Below are positions 35,741 through 47,100 of a DNA stretch of 64,000 nt, in pieces; the first letter of the stretch is position 1; every line of letters begins with the position of its first letter. The position numbers and the translations under genes were made by a program. The notes below the pieces were generated by a model. That model saw nothing but the letters and a program-made list of their open reading frames with translations, was not told where the DNA came from and searched no databases. The stretch comes from Lasiosphaeris hirsuta (Eukaryota > Ascomycota > Sordariomycetes > Sordariales > Lasiosphaeriaceae): positions 4,216,001-4,280,000 of the forward strand of contig JAUKUA010000001.1 of the NCBI GenBank assembly GCA_030549175.1. Reading direction: 5' to 3'.

Positions 35741-36963
35741 ATGGCAGAACCGGTGCGGATCAAACCGGAGCCCGGTGTGAGCTCCCCCTTCGTCGAGGAT
35801 GAGCTTGACGAGTCGACCGACCTCGAATTCTACGATCCGTCGGCCCAAGGCGACGCCTTCAACAAAATGTACCTAGCGCGCCTGCCAGCTTATCTTTGGC
35901 AGGCCTGGTCAAAACTCGACGACGACGCCGAGATTCAGATCGGGAGGGTCCGACAGTGGTCTGCGCCGGATGGCACCATGGTCAGTCTTTGCGCCGCCCG
36001 ATCGCCGCGTTGATCATTGCTAACAGTGACTTTTGTGTAGAAGGTGCAAATGCTCCTCCGTTCTGATATTGAGCAGCAGAAGGATCTCCCGAAGGAGTAC
36101 AACATGGAAATCGTCAACCCCGACGTAAACAACACCTTCATCTTCACCGAGCAAGATCTTCCCAGCTACGCTGCCAAAAATAAAGAGCGTGCTGCTGCCT
36201 TAGCCCGAGGCATTCCCGCGCATATTCTGCGTGCGCAGCAGCAGAAGCAAACCGAGTCTCAGCCGGCGGAGCGAGGAAAGAGACCCGCGCCGTATACGCG
36301 GAGGGCGATTCCCAGTTTGTCGGCCCGGCGACCGTCCCTACTAAGCAGGGCTAACTATCTCCTTAGAAAAGACCACGATCGCCGGAACTGTCAAGCACGA
36401 GGTTGTGTGCACTCCGATGATGAACGCTGAGACAGAGCACTTTCTCACGAAGCGGGCGCTCGAGGCGCAAACCCAAGTGGCCAAGGTTGAGCTGGTTGCG
36501 AGGCTGCCTCCCAATGGAGCTACTGATCAAAAACAATGGGACAACTTTCTCGTATGTGCCCCTGCTGCTCGCTATGTTTACTTTGCTGACAAGGTTGGCG
36601 CAGAAAATGCCCGACAACAAGCCCACCAAAGCCAAGAAGATGGAGAACAAGACGGCGCGCTGGCCCGAGAACAGGGTCATCGACGAGATTGTCAATTGCT
36701 TTTCAGAGCACAGATATTGGTCTATCAGGGCATTCCGCTCCAAAATTCCTCAGCCAGAGGCGTTTATTCGAGACTGTGTGGAGAAAGTGGCTGTCTTACA
36801 CAGGTCAGGGAGCTTCGCCAACCATTGGTCTCTCAAACCCGAGTACGAGAGCATGATTAAGAGTAAAAACCTGCCGGAACCAGCCAACGACGCGGCAGCT
36901 CCTCAAGTGGATATCGCGTCTGACGACGAAGACGACGATATTAAGATGGAGGACGTCATCTAG
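35741..36963 (+). CDS. TFG2: Transcription initiation factor IIF subunit beta (Tfg2/RAP30)
   Basis: Four exons, 35741-35980, 36041-36314, 36367-36551 and 36604-36963, encode 352 residues, with introns of 60, 52 and 52 bp. The N-terminal dimerisation domain contains LPAYLWQAWSKL. The linker has the family signature RRAIPKKTTIAGTVKHEVVC, rebuilt only after splicing intron 2. The C-terminal winged-helix domain holds the sequence ARWPENRVIDEIVNCFSEHRYWSIRAFRSKIPQPE split over short conserved blocks, followed by LHRSGSFANHWSLKPEY. The end is acidic (DDEDDDIKMED). TFIIF binds RNA polymerase II and helps build the preinitiation complex and choose start sites. Intron 2 has a weak donor (GTTTGT) but a good GCTAAC branch site. 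Confidence 0.95.
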
Positions 36964-37460
36964 TAAAACCCACGTTTTCTTGGTCATCGTCGAATGGCTT
37001 CTGTGGCTCTGCCGTTAGAGTATAGGCGTTGAGGGGGTAAACAGGCCTTTCTTTTTTTTTTTTTTTTTTTTTTTGCGTTTAACGTTTAGTGGAGGTGCGT
37101 CCTGGACCGAATAGATGATACCCATTGCATCCATGCAAAATGATGATATGTGCCGAACGGCCCGTGTCGGGGTCTCTTTCAAGACCCGAGGAAATTTTAG
37201 CGGTTGTTTAGGGATATATCCGCAGGGGTACCGCCCGGTAGACTTCGGGACGTCGTAAAAATACCCTACACACAGCTGGCGGTGGTTCCATACGGAGCAG
37301 CGAAACGGAAGTGGTGCCTTATTCCTAATGCATGTGGGGTTCGGTCTATTTAAATCATATTTTATTTCTGGATTGTGCTCATTCCGCTGTAAAAGGCCAA
37401 CACTCTTTCAACACTCACCTCCTGAACACATGCTCCATCCATGCCATAAGGTATCACAAC
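36964..37460. other. Intergenic region with T23 tract
   Basis: About 500 bp holding the 3' flank of TFIIF beta and the promoter of the HAD gene. A T23 run (37052-37074) lies 88 bp past the TFIIF beta stop. A TATTTAAAT element sits at about 37347-37355, roughly 110 bp before the HAD start, a TATA-like position. Confidence 0.5.
37052..37074. repeat. Poly-T tract (23)
   Basis: An uninterrupted T23 on the plus strand shortly after the TFIIF beta gene. Confidence 0.95.
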
Positions 37461-38309
37461 ATGGTTCTCGTTCTCTTTGACTTCGACGGCACAATCTCCC
37501 AATCCGACACCATCGGCGCCCTCGCCCATTCTGCAATCGACCACTCACCCAACCCTCCTCTCCTCAAGGCAGCATGGGACGGGATTGTACAAGCCTACCT
37601 CGCTGACTACGAGAACCATGTATCAACCTACTCGCCCAGAGCGCCTGATCGCATGACTGTTGATTCGGAAGTATCCTTCCTCGAGAGCCTAAGGGCCATC
37701 GAGGAGGCGTCGGTTGAGAGAGTTCAGCAGGCACGGCTGTTTGCCGGGCTTGAAGGTGGACGGATGGGGGATTTAGCTGAGTGGGCGAGGGAGACAGACC
37801 AGGTCAGCGCGCGTCAAGGCTTTTACGGATTTGTCGAGGAGATTGTCAAGATAAGAGGTTGGAACGTCGGGGTTGTCAGTGTGAACTGGTCCAGAGACTG
37901 GGTTGACTCTTTCTGTCGTAGGTGGTCGCATCACGAGCAGTTTAGGGAAGAACAGATGATGGTAAATATAGTCAGCTGCCCGGAGGGGATGATTGAGGGC
38001 CCGACGGGGTTGGGGCGGCTGGTGACGGCCGGCGATAAGTTGAAGGCTGCGAGCTCGGTGATGAGGAGAGTTGGGGAGAAGGTGTCGGTCTATATTGGTG
38101 ATTCGGTGACCGACATGGCTTGTTTGTTGAAGGCTTCCTTGGGTATCATTATGGCTCAGGATCGGAGCAGTAAGCTATTGCGGACATTGGATCGACTTGG
38201 CTTTGATGTCCCACATGCAGGAGATGACCGGGAAGCACAAAGACTGATATGGGCAAGGAACTTTGACGAAATTGTGGATTCCAAGATCCTAGATTTGGTT
38301 AAGGTATGA
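37461..38309 (+). CDS. HAD-superfamily phosphatase-like hydrolase
   Basis: A single exon of 282 residues starting in CACAACATGG. All HAD catalytic motifs are visible: motif I LFDFDGT with nucleophile D7 and acid D9, Lys193 within the TAGDKLKA block, and motif IV GDSVTD with D214 and D218. Between them is a helical cap region. This pattern belongs to phosphoserine phosphatase-like C1-cap enzymes that remove phosphate from small metabolites; the substrate is not predictable. The enzyme looks intact and cytosolic (no signal peptide). The last codons overlap a possible donor, GTATGA, at 38304. Splicing from it to an acceptor near 38380 would replace the final V with a short LAL end, so the very C-terminus is uncertain. 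Confidence 0.85.
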   Translation: MVLVLFDFDGTISQSDTIGALAHSAIDHSPNPPLLKAAWDGIVQAYLADYENHVSTYSPRAPDRMTVDSEVSFLESLRAIEEASVERVQQARLFAGLEGGRMGDLAEWARETDQVSARQGFYGFVEEIVKIRGWNVGVVSVNWSRDWVDSFCRRWSHHEQFREEQMMVNIVSCPEGMIEGPTGLGRLVTAGDKLKAASSVMRRVGEKVSVYIGDSVTDMACLLKASLGIIMAQDRSSKLLRTLDRLGFDVPHAGDDREAQRLIWARNFDEIVDSKILDLVKV

Positions 38310-38776
38310 TCTTCCTGTGTCTCGGCTGGGTTGCAATCAGGAGACAGGCTTACTTCTCTTGCATGTTTACTCAGCTGGCTTTGTAGGAAGCACAGTATTG
38401 TAAACTGGCGTTGATTCCACTATCGCCTAGAAGGTTGTCAAGAGGAGTGGCAACTAGAAAATGACTCTTTGTCTTTCTAAACCCAACTACGTATCTCCTG
38501 TAGACACTATATAGCTTTGTCGTGGATAAAGACCTATACGTATATGCCAACAAACGCAGTGTTTCGAATGATTTCTTTGTCTTGACATATTGGGGCAAGG
38601 AAAACAGCGCCTCTTCCAATTCCTTTTAAGACCACCCCGCCAGTAATTTTTATATATATCAGAGGCAGCGCTCCCGCATACCATCGGAATGATACTGCCC
38701 TCGTCACAAGTCGGATCCTCAAGCCTATCTAGCCATAACAAAGCGCCTTCAACATCTCCCCAGTTTGCTCAAGACT
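38310..38776. other. Intergenic region
   Basis: 467 bp between the HAD gene and the next gene. No supported coding frame. Confidence 0.5.
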
Positions 38777-39488
38777 ATGTGCCATCACGGGCGTACCCTT
38801 TTCAGCTGCGGCCACTCCGAATGGAAAGGCCTGAACAACATGTGCCACCTCGAGGAGGCTTTTGAGCGCGGCGAGCGAGATGAGGGTTGCTCTGAGATGT
38901 GGTCTCACGGTTTCAACACGATTCGTGTTGATGTACTGTGTGAGCCCTGCACTTTAGCAAAGGAGATGATTGACCATCGGTTCCAAGCCATCAAGCAGCG
39001 CATTAAGGCGCTTCGTGAGAACATCGATAGCCGACTGACTGCACTTTCCCACCACGATAACAAGGACGGCGATGAGAGTGACTTCGAAAATGACGCTACC
39101 CTGCTGAGTAGTGACGATGTCGAGACCTTGCTCAACGAGCTCAAGGAACACGGCAGCCCCACCACCACCATTGCCGTTGCTGAAATATTGGAGACCTTTG
39201 CTGAGAAGGTTAGCGGAGAGGGGGCTGCAGATGATAAGGAAACCGAGCAGGGGGCTAAGGATATCGGCATGCCGGATGATACCGACAAGGTAGAGAAGGG
39301 AGAGGAGGCTTTGATTGAGGTGAGTGACCCCAAACTCCGACCGTTTATTCTTCCTGTTGTTGTTGGTCTTCCAGACTGGTTTAGACGGCTCGTCCAAATT
39401 TGATCTGAAGCCTCATGTGACAAGTCACCTTCCATCCAAAACTGTCCATTTGATATGCCGCCTCACCAAGGCACTTGACAAGTACTAG
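38777..39488 (+). CDS. Small cysteine-containing orphan protein
   Basis: Model: exons 38777-39319 and 39375-39488, 218 residues. The unspliced alternative ends at 39403 (208 residues). I prefer splicing because the donor is a perfect GTGAGT and the 55-bp intron ends in a pyrimidine tract and CAG. The unspliced end VSDPKLRPFILP... also looks like a translated intron. The branch site is weak. The N-terminus has a Cys/His set (MCHHGRTLFSCGHSEW, a further Cys at about 23, then CEPCTLAKEM) that could bind one zinc. A helical stretch follows (about 60-85) and an acidic tail. I do not recognise the family. Similar short proteins starting with a CGH-type motif are common, uncharacterised, in Pezizomycotina (recalled, not checked). 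Confidence 0.6.
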
Positions 39489-40043
39489 ATGTTAGGAATC
39501 CATACTCGATATCCTCATCAACTTTATAGAACCTATGCTAATGTGATACCAAGAAAAATGAATGGTTTGTCAGTGGCATCTGTGTCGCTTCAATGGTCGA
39601 CCCGGCGCTGCGAGCATCTTGGAGGGAGTTTTGGCTGGAGAATGGGCACTTGGATATAGGCTTTCGCAACTCTCGAGGCTCATGCACAAAGGCGAGCAAA
39701 CGATTGCAGGCCCTCTGGCTACCGGCTATTGTGAATATTGATGCGAGAAAGTGTCGCTATCATGGTTCCATGAGTGGCGGCCGGAGACAGGCCCGATGAA
39801 ACTGGCATGTTATCCCATAGCTCTGGCGCCCGGAAGATGTGGGTCGTGGGTTTTCAGGGGACGATGTCAGATGCCAGCGTGGGGTGGCCCGTGCGTATCA
39901 TTTTCAGCCACTTTGACGCGGTCTCGATCACAGGGCTTGTTTGGTTGCCATCCAAGCTCCACTTCCTCCTGACAAGCCCAACCGCCGAAACCTAATTGAG
40001 TCCTACGAGATCTCGAAGAGATCTACAGCCCCTGGGAATCAGA
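39489..40043. other. Promoter region of the LCL3-like gene
   Basis: 555 bp with short open frames but no coding evidence. The open frame into the LCL3 gene extends upstream to 39996 but without an ATG. Confidence 0.5.
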
Positions 40044-41023
40044 ATGGGATGGGGTCTGTGGTCTTCACCGCCGTCGGATGACGGCAAAGGTGACGCGGTG
40101 CCAAATAAGCAGCCGAGAAGGCCGTCACCGCCCCCGCTCGAGGTGCCGCTAAAACCCGTCCTCATCCCGGTATCGCCGCCGAAACACAAGGGCAACATCT
40201 TGTGGAACGAAACCCTGAACGCCCACAACTGGGAGCACTACAAGGAGCCGCGCAACTACATTCCGCCCGCCCTGCTATTTGGTTTCTCTTTTGCCTTCTG
40301 GGCCTTCTGGCGATCCTACCTTCGTCGCTTTCCCGGCGCCAACCACATCGCCCCGGGACTATTCCGTCGTCGCGGCTTGCTGGGGAAGGTGACGAGCGTT
40401 GGCGACGGTGATGGTTTCCACCTCTTCCACACCCCGGGCGGGCGGCTGGCTGGCTGGGGTTGGCTGCGCCGTGTGCCAAAGGAGAGGAAGGACCTGAAAG
40501 GGCGGACGGTATGTCTTTGGTATCTTTCCGCTGGCCGTGAACAAAGGACTGACATGTTCCCCGCTAGATCTCCATCCGCCTTGCCGGTGTTGATGCTCCG
40601 GAAGCTGCACATTTCGGGAAGCCTGCTCAGCCGTTCTCCGCAGAGGCACTGACGTTTCTACGGAGCTACATTCTGGGCAAGCGGGTGCGGGCTTTTATTT
40701 ACAAGAGGGACCAGTATGAACGCGTTGTGGCGACCGTTTTCGTCCGGAAGCCGCCCTTCTTCTTCCGCAAAGATGTTGGGCTAGAATTATTGAAGCGCGG
40801 GCTGGCAACTACATACGAGGCCAAGACCGGCGCCGAGTTTGGCGGCGTCTTGATGGAAGACAAGTACAAGTCTGTCGAGGCGTGGGCACGGGAGAAGGGG
40901 AGAGGCATGTGGGCACAAGAAAAGCCGGCTGGCCTCTTCGGTTTCGGCAAGAAGCAGGAAATTGAGACGCCGAGGCAGTATAAAGACCGGTTAAGACAGC
41001 TGGACCAAGGGGTGAAGAAGTAG
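40044..41023 (+). CDS. LCL3: LCL3-type membrane-anchored nuclease (SNase domain)
   Basis: Two exons, 40044-40508 and 40568-41023, encode 306 residues; the intron is 59 bp with GTATGT and a CTGAC branch site. The start is the first ATG in frame (MGWGLWSS). A Pro-rich N-terminus precedes a transmembrane segment at about 73-92 ([20 protein letters not shown]). A staphylococcal-nuclease fold follows. Active-site residues are all kept by alignment to SNase: D121/D123 in DGDG, R159, D164 and E167 in RLAGVDAPE, and R207 in QYERVV. It should be a calcium-dependent phosphodiesterase. Yeast Lcl3 is a mitochondrial membrane protein annotated as a probable endonuclease; its true substrate is not settled. 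Confidence 0.93.
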
Positions 41024-44000
41024 GAGGTCCAAAATTGCATGAAATCAATGATACCCATGAGAAAGCAAAATGCCGAGTTAGCATACGGGGCGTATTTGAA
41101 AATTTACCAGACCTTACTCACGCGGCTTGAACATTGTAGCATTGGATCCAACGCTTCACCGCGAATAGCTCAGCGCTAAATGGGAGCTTGAAGTCGAACT
41201 TGTAGAGCCAAGAAGTGAGTTTGCTTAGGTCCAAGCCGCGATCCATGTTTCGTTTGATTCTCGCTTCCCCATTTCTAAGAGTTCGGTCCACACAGCCTTG
41301 ATCACCAGCCTTAGTTGTGTACAATGGATCTGACGGGCAAAATCCCTGTTGATACAACGGAGAACCCATTGCACTCTACCGTTCCGTGCCTGAAGGATCC
41401 TCGGGATTGCCTCAATTTTGCTGTTTATAACCTACGCGAGTAGTGGGAAAGGGAGGTCCAATCGACAGCGGATTATGGTCCCAGCCCTCTTGAGCCGCAA
41501 AACAAACGTTCAACGGGGGACCGAGCGGTCAAAACAATGTTTCGCATGACCCAGACGACGCCTCTTTCGAGATACCAGGTATCAGGAGTACTGACCAGCG
41601 CGTGATCGCCACCGGAGACCCCAGCACCGAAGGAACAGATCAATGATCAATGATTGATGATGGCCATAGCGAACTGAAACATTGGCATTCCCCGGCGGTG
41701 GCAGCCTCGGTGCTCGACCCAGAAAATGGGGAGGCGTGCCCAAAGGCATGAATATGCACACTCGGGTCGGGTCTTCCACATGCGGGGCAAGCTGATGGTG
41801 TCCTCGGTCAGTTGTGGTAGGTTGCTGTGCGAATGGCTTCATTCAAGCCAACGGCACACATGTCATCTCAACATCACCGCTGCACGCCCTGACAGACGCA
41901 GGTCCCAATAACCTTTGCTGCAGCGATGGATGCCTAGAAAGGTGGCATAGGCAGCGGGAATGCCGTCTAGAATCATCCGAAGTTTCAAGAGACAAGCCAC
42001 GTTTCCCTTGTTGACCACGAGGAAGGGCAGAAGGCAAACTACCAGGCCAGATATAGCGAAATGGGTGGTTCGATTGGGTCGTTTTGTTTACGGAACACCA
42101 TGTCGCGGGGGCCGATGCACGACATGACCAAGGGCAAATGAGAAGGCCATCTCGCCGTTCTAGGGGTCGCGTCCACTTGCAAGACTTCAGCGAGCCGCCC
42201 CCAGAATGCCGTCTTTTGGTGGTCCACTCACAAAATACGATCTGTTGGACGCTCGGAAAAGGTGGATGAGAAAGGTGGTTGGAGAGTGGACGCTGCCCTC
42301 TTGCCCCTGTCTGCGTCCAATCGTATCGCATGGTGACATACAAAAAACCCCCCGATCTGCCCTGCGCGCAGTGTATGCACCCCTGAATCCAGCAGGTTGG
42401 CGAGGCAGGAGCCGGCCTTTTCCTCCTTTCCTGTGTGGGTTCTTCGAGAGCAATGAAAACCGGACTGCACCCTCTTCTTTTGGCTTTTGGCGAAGCGGTC
42501 TAGTCGTAGTGCTGGTGTTGGGTGAAGGCCATAGACCACCGACACTCTCTTTACGTTCAGAGGCTTCCTTGTCGCTCTTTTTGACGCATTCTTTTTTTAA
42601 CTCGATCCCGAGCTCCGGGATCCTGAAGCGGTCTTTTCGTGTGTTTGCAAAGTCATTCATTCTGCTCCAATCGAACGGGTAAGGGTGGAACCCCCTGATC
42701 ACCCTCCGCAGAACACCAAGACAGTTCTCTAACGAGAGCCCTCCAAACTCTAGGAACCGACCGACTAGAGACCAGAGTACCGCTGAATTGCCCTCCTGGC
42801 AACGTGTCTTTTCCCCCGCCATATCACCACACTCATTTGAGCATTGATACCATCCAGTTGAGAGACCGGCGCTGCAGAAACCTGGACAGAGCGCATGCCC
42901 GCCTCTGAGAATAAGTAGGAGTAGGTTACAGGTGAGCGGGTTGTATGACGGAAAGCTGCATCTGGGCGCTTTGCTGGAGCGACTGATCGACGACCGTTTC
43001 GTGCTCAGCCCAGAGTCCACGTGTAGCCCTCGTCGACTGTTGGTCAGTGCAGTGCAATACACCAAGAGACATTGAGACACGCACACACGGGCGCTGTCAG
43101 GAAGGAAGGGATCGGAAAGCGATAAGAGGTCGACTATTTGGGGGGATTCCGAGTGGCATTGCTTGCTGATTCTCCGAGGTGTCGCAAACAAACACCGGGA
43201 ACAGTTGCATTCGACTCGACCACGAGGGGTTGCCCCGACCGCCTGCACAAGCAATATCGAGCCGCCCAGACCTGGTTTTGAGTGTAGTTCCCGCCGAGCG
43301 GCATCGAGCGGCATCAAGTGACCGCATCACGACCGATATTCAGCAGCGCAGCACTCATAGCCTTGAGTTAATTGCGCGCGGGGCTATCAGCAGCTGCCAG
43401 TGAATGTCAGTGGCTTTACCATCGACGCCGAGGGTGGCCAGTCTCGACGTCGCTGAGGTGTTTGAGAATTGACAGGGAGCGGTGAGTTTTCGGTCTTGCT
43501 GGTGGGAGTTTGGCCCTCCCACAGCCCGCGAACCAACTCCGCACCTCCCCCACCGCCATTTTCTGGAACCCTTCTGACCTGGCTAGCCTGTTGTGGCCTA
43601 GCGAACAGTGTGTTGCTGACGAGTGGAGGGAGCGAAAGAACAGAAGGGACGGTTCGAGGCTCGTGCGCCGAAATTTGGCTGCAACCTACCCACTCACCAC
43701 TCACATTCTCGAGCTTGTACCTTAATTAGCGGCGGGGCCACATCGTGCAAGAAAACAGGTTTGCCAACAAGAGGCCTGCGAAGCCCAACTCTCCGTCAGC
43801 CACACCATCAACAAATCTCACCACCGCGATCCACCGCGATCCGGCCTTCGTCCACACACCGACCAAGGCCGTGATAGTTTTCTAATTTGTCAATTCGACC
43901 ATCACATTCGTTCCACCGATCTCGACCCTTTCGACCGTTCCGATCGGCTCCTTTTGCCGTGCGACAGTCTCATCTTAAACTTGGCGCGGCCATTTACCAA

Positions 44001-44162
44001 ACCTCATTTCACACCCTCACCCAGGAACCGATCGATTGTCTGCTATGGCCCTCCATTTTTGAGCTTCAAACTCCCGAACAAGCGACTCTGAACACCGCGA
44101 TTGCTCTTGAGAATACCAAGCGGAGATACGGTTCTGAGGCTTGACGGGGTGGAGGACGCGCG
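41024..44162. other. Gene-free interval upstream of RAX2
   Basis: 3.1 kb with no supported gene. A 376-codon minus-strand open frame (42187-43317) has random-looking composition and no motif, so it is not called. The last 450 bp before RAX2 is pyrimidine-rich like a 5' leader. Confidence 0.55.
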
Positions 44163-47100
44163 ATGCGGTTGCCTTTCCGGCGGCGCCAGGCTGCGCACAC
44201 GCCGAGATTGTCGCCATTTTCTTTCTTTCTCACATTGTCGTCGCTCGCTGCCTCACCAACAACAGCGATAACATTTACACCGGCACCGCCTGCGAACCTC
44301 GACCTCTCACAATTGGGACGCGTAGCTCTGGCGGGCGACTTCACAGGCATCTCCCTGTACCAGTTCGAGGAGCAAACCGAACGGCCCTTCAACACAAATG
44401 GCAGCGAGTCACTGCTGGCCCAGATGCCTAATGGGGCATTTGCCTCTGTTGTCAACACGGACGCGACTATCCAGACGATGTGCACATTCGTAAGAAAAGA
44501 TGGCACCCTGGAAGGCGTGGTAATAGCTGGGAACTTCACGAGCTTGGAAGGCCAGCGATCCATGGCGATAGCCCTCTTCGACCCCAACAAGTCGACTGTC
44601 ACGAAGCTTGACGGTCTGTCCGGCCAGGTCAAAGCCGTTCTCTGCGACAAGGAATCAGACACGGTCTATGTGGGAGGTAACTTTGTTGGTGAAAATTCAA
44701 CGAATGCGATTGCATGGGTGGGAGCAGATGGCTGGACAAATCTACCGTTTGCGGGGTTTAATGGACCTGTCACGTCTATAACGAAGGCCTCTAATGGTCA
44801 TATTATCTTCGGTGGCAGCTTCACGGGCTTGGGAAACGCGACCGCTCCCAGCACTCCCGACGGTCAAGTCATTAATCTATCAGCAGCGAGTATCACCAGT
44901 GGCTCCTCGACTACGACGCAAGGATTTAGCGACCCTAAGAACATCATCTGCAAAACCAGCGGGGTAGATGGTGTAGGAAACACATGGTTGCTACAGGACA
45001 ACACGCCTGGCTTCTGGCAAGCATCCCTCAACTTTGGATTTCAGCCAACAAAGCTCCGTTTGTACAACACGCATCAGGGCGGCAAGGGAACAAAGACCTG
45101 GCGGTTTACGGCTCTGCCCATCAGCGGCATCATGAACTTCACATATATCGACCCTGCAACAGGCCGTAATGCGTCCTGCACCAGCGAGTGTCCCCTCAGC
45201 AATGACCCGTCCGTAACCTTTCAGGACTTCCACTTCGTGAATGTCATTGGCATGGACGCGTTTCGGGTCGACATCTCAGCTTTCTATGGCAACGGCGGAG
45301 GTTTGAATGGCATCGAGCTGTTCGGGGACGACATATTTTCCTACGCCATAAACGGCTTCAACGAGCCGACATGTTCCGGTCTGGGCTTCCCCTCAACAGC
45401 GACTAAAACTGGTCCCTGGGTTGTTACACCGTCCCACTCAAGCACTTCGGAGTATCTGACTGCCCAGCTGACAAGCCCCATCACCGAGAACTCGGCATCC
45501 ATTGTCTTCACTCCCGATATCAGAGAATCGGGGCACTACTCCGTCAACATGTACACACCTGGCTGCATTCAGGACGACACATGCTCCAGCCGTGGGCAGA
45601 TTCTGATCACGGGTCAGATGACGGCTGATCCCACCAAGAGCCAGCCTATCGACCAGGAACTTTACCAGACCAATAACTTTGATAAGTACGACCAGATCTA
45701 CTTCGGGACTATCGACGCAAGCTCTGGCAGCTTCCGCCCCCAAATTACAATGACGCCGCTCGCGGGCCAATCTCTTAGCAACATGACATTTGTCGCCCAG
45801 CGCGTCGGCTTCACCTTGATTAACAGCACAGGTGGCCTGAACGGGCTGTACGAATACACCCCTGGGGCCATTGTCAATGCGAGCGACTTCACCAAATCGG
45901 CCTTCAACCGGCTAGGTGCGAGCTTCGCTACTGGGTCTGCGGTCAACGCCCTAGCGACCTCCGGCGATACTACGTTTGTCGCGGGAAACTTCAGTTCTCC
46001 CACCGTGCGAAATATCATTGCTATGAAAGGGAATGATGCCACGACGCAATCCCTCGATGGAGGGCTGAACGGCGAGGTCGAGTCGATGTTTTCCAACGGA
46101 TCCAGCCTGTATGTTGGTGGCAGCTTTACTGGGACCTTGGACAACAATGTACAGGGACTGAGTAACGTCGCTGTTTACGATACTGAGAACAACACCTGGA
46201 GTCCCCTAGGAGCAGGGGTTGACGGCAAAGTGCTTCGGGTGGTTGGTATGACGTTGAATATCACTGGCTCTACCCCTGAGGTTGTTGTCAGTGTCAGCGG
46301 AGAGTTCGATCAGTTGCACGCCTTTGGTAACAATCCAGCTGTGCCGACAACCGGGTTCGGCATTTGGGTGCCTTCCCAAAGCAACTGGTTGGAGAATCTG
46401 GACCTTCCAGTTCAGTCGATCAACGGTGTCCTCTCAACATCGATTCTGGATGCACCAGGCGGAATCTCGCTCTACGCGGGCTCGCTCTCATCGGCAGCTC
46501 TTGGCGCAAGCGGCGTGGCAAGTCTAGGAAACACCCTCGGTCGCTTCCCCGTAAAAGTGAGGGCCCCGACAAATTCTTCTGGCACCGGCACCTTAACAAA
46601 GCGGGCCGACCTTTCAACTGACAGCACAGTCTCCGGTGTTGTAACAGGAGCATTTGATATGAGCGGTGGTAGAAACCTAACCATTCTGGGTGGACATTTT
46701 ACCGCCGCGGCTTCGAATGGATCTACGATCAACAACTTACTTCTACTTGACGGGTTGAACAAGGACGAAATTTCTGGTGTTGGATCCCAAATCGACTCAA
46801 ACTCGACTTTCGTGGCGTTGGCGGTTCAGGGGGACCTCCTTTTTGCCGGAGGTCAAGTCACAGGAACCGTCAACGGTGCCAGAATTAACGGCTTGATTAC
46901 GTACAATCTCGCCAGCAAGTCGTTCAACACACAGCCACCAGTCCTCTCAGGTGGAAATGGGACTGTCTCAAGCATTGCCGTTCGCACCAGCACTGGTGAC
47001 GTTTATGTCGGGGGATCTTTCACCTTGGCAGGATCTCTTGGCTGCCCTGGCATTTGCGCCTTCTCCACAGGGTCATCACGTTGGAATCAGGCTGGCCAGA

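Noticed and set aside
42187..43317. 376-codon open frame on the minus strand
   Set aside because: No ATG in good context, random composition, no motif or splice structure, and it overlaps other open frames in GC-rich DNA upstream of RAX2.
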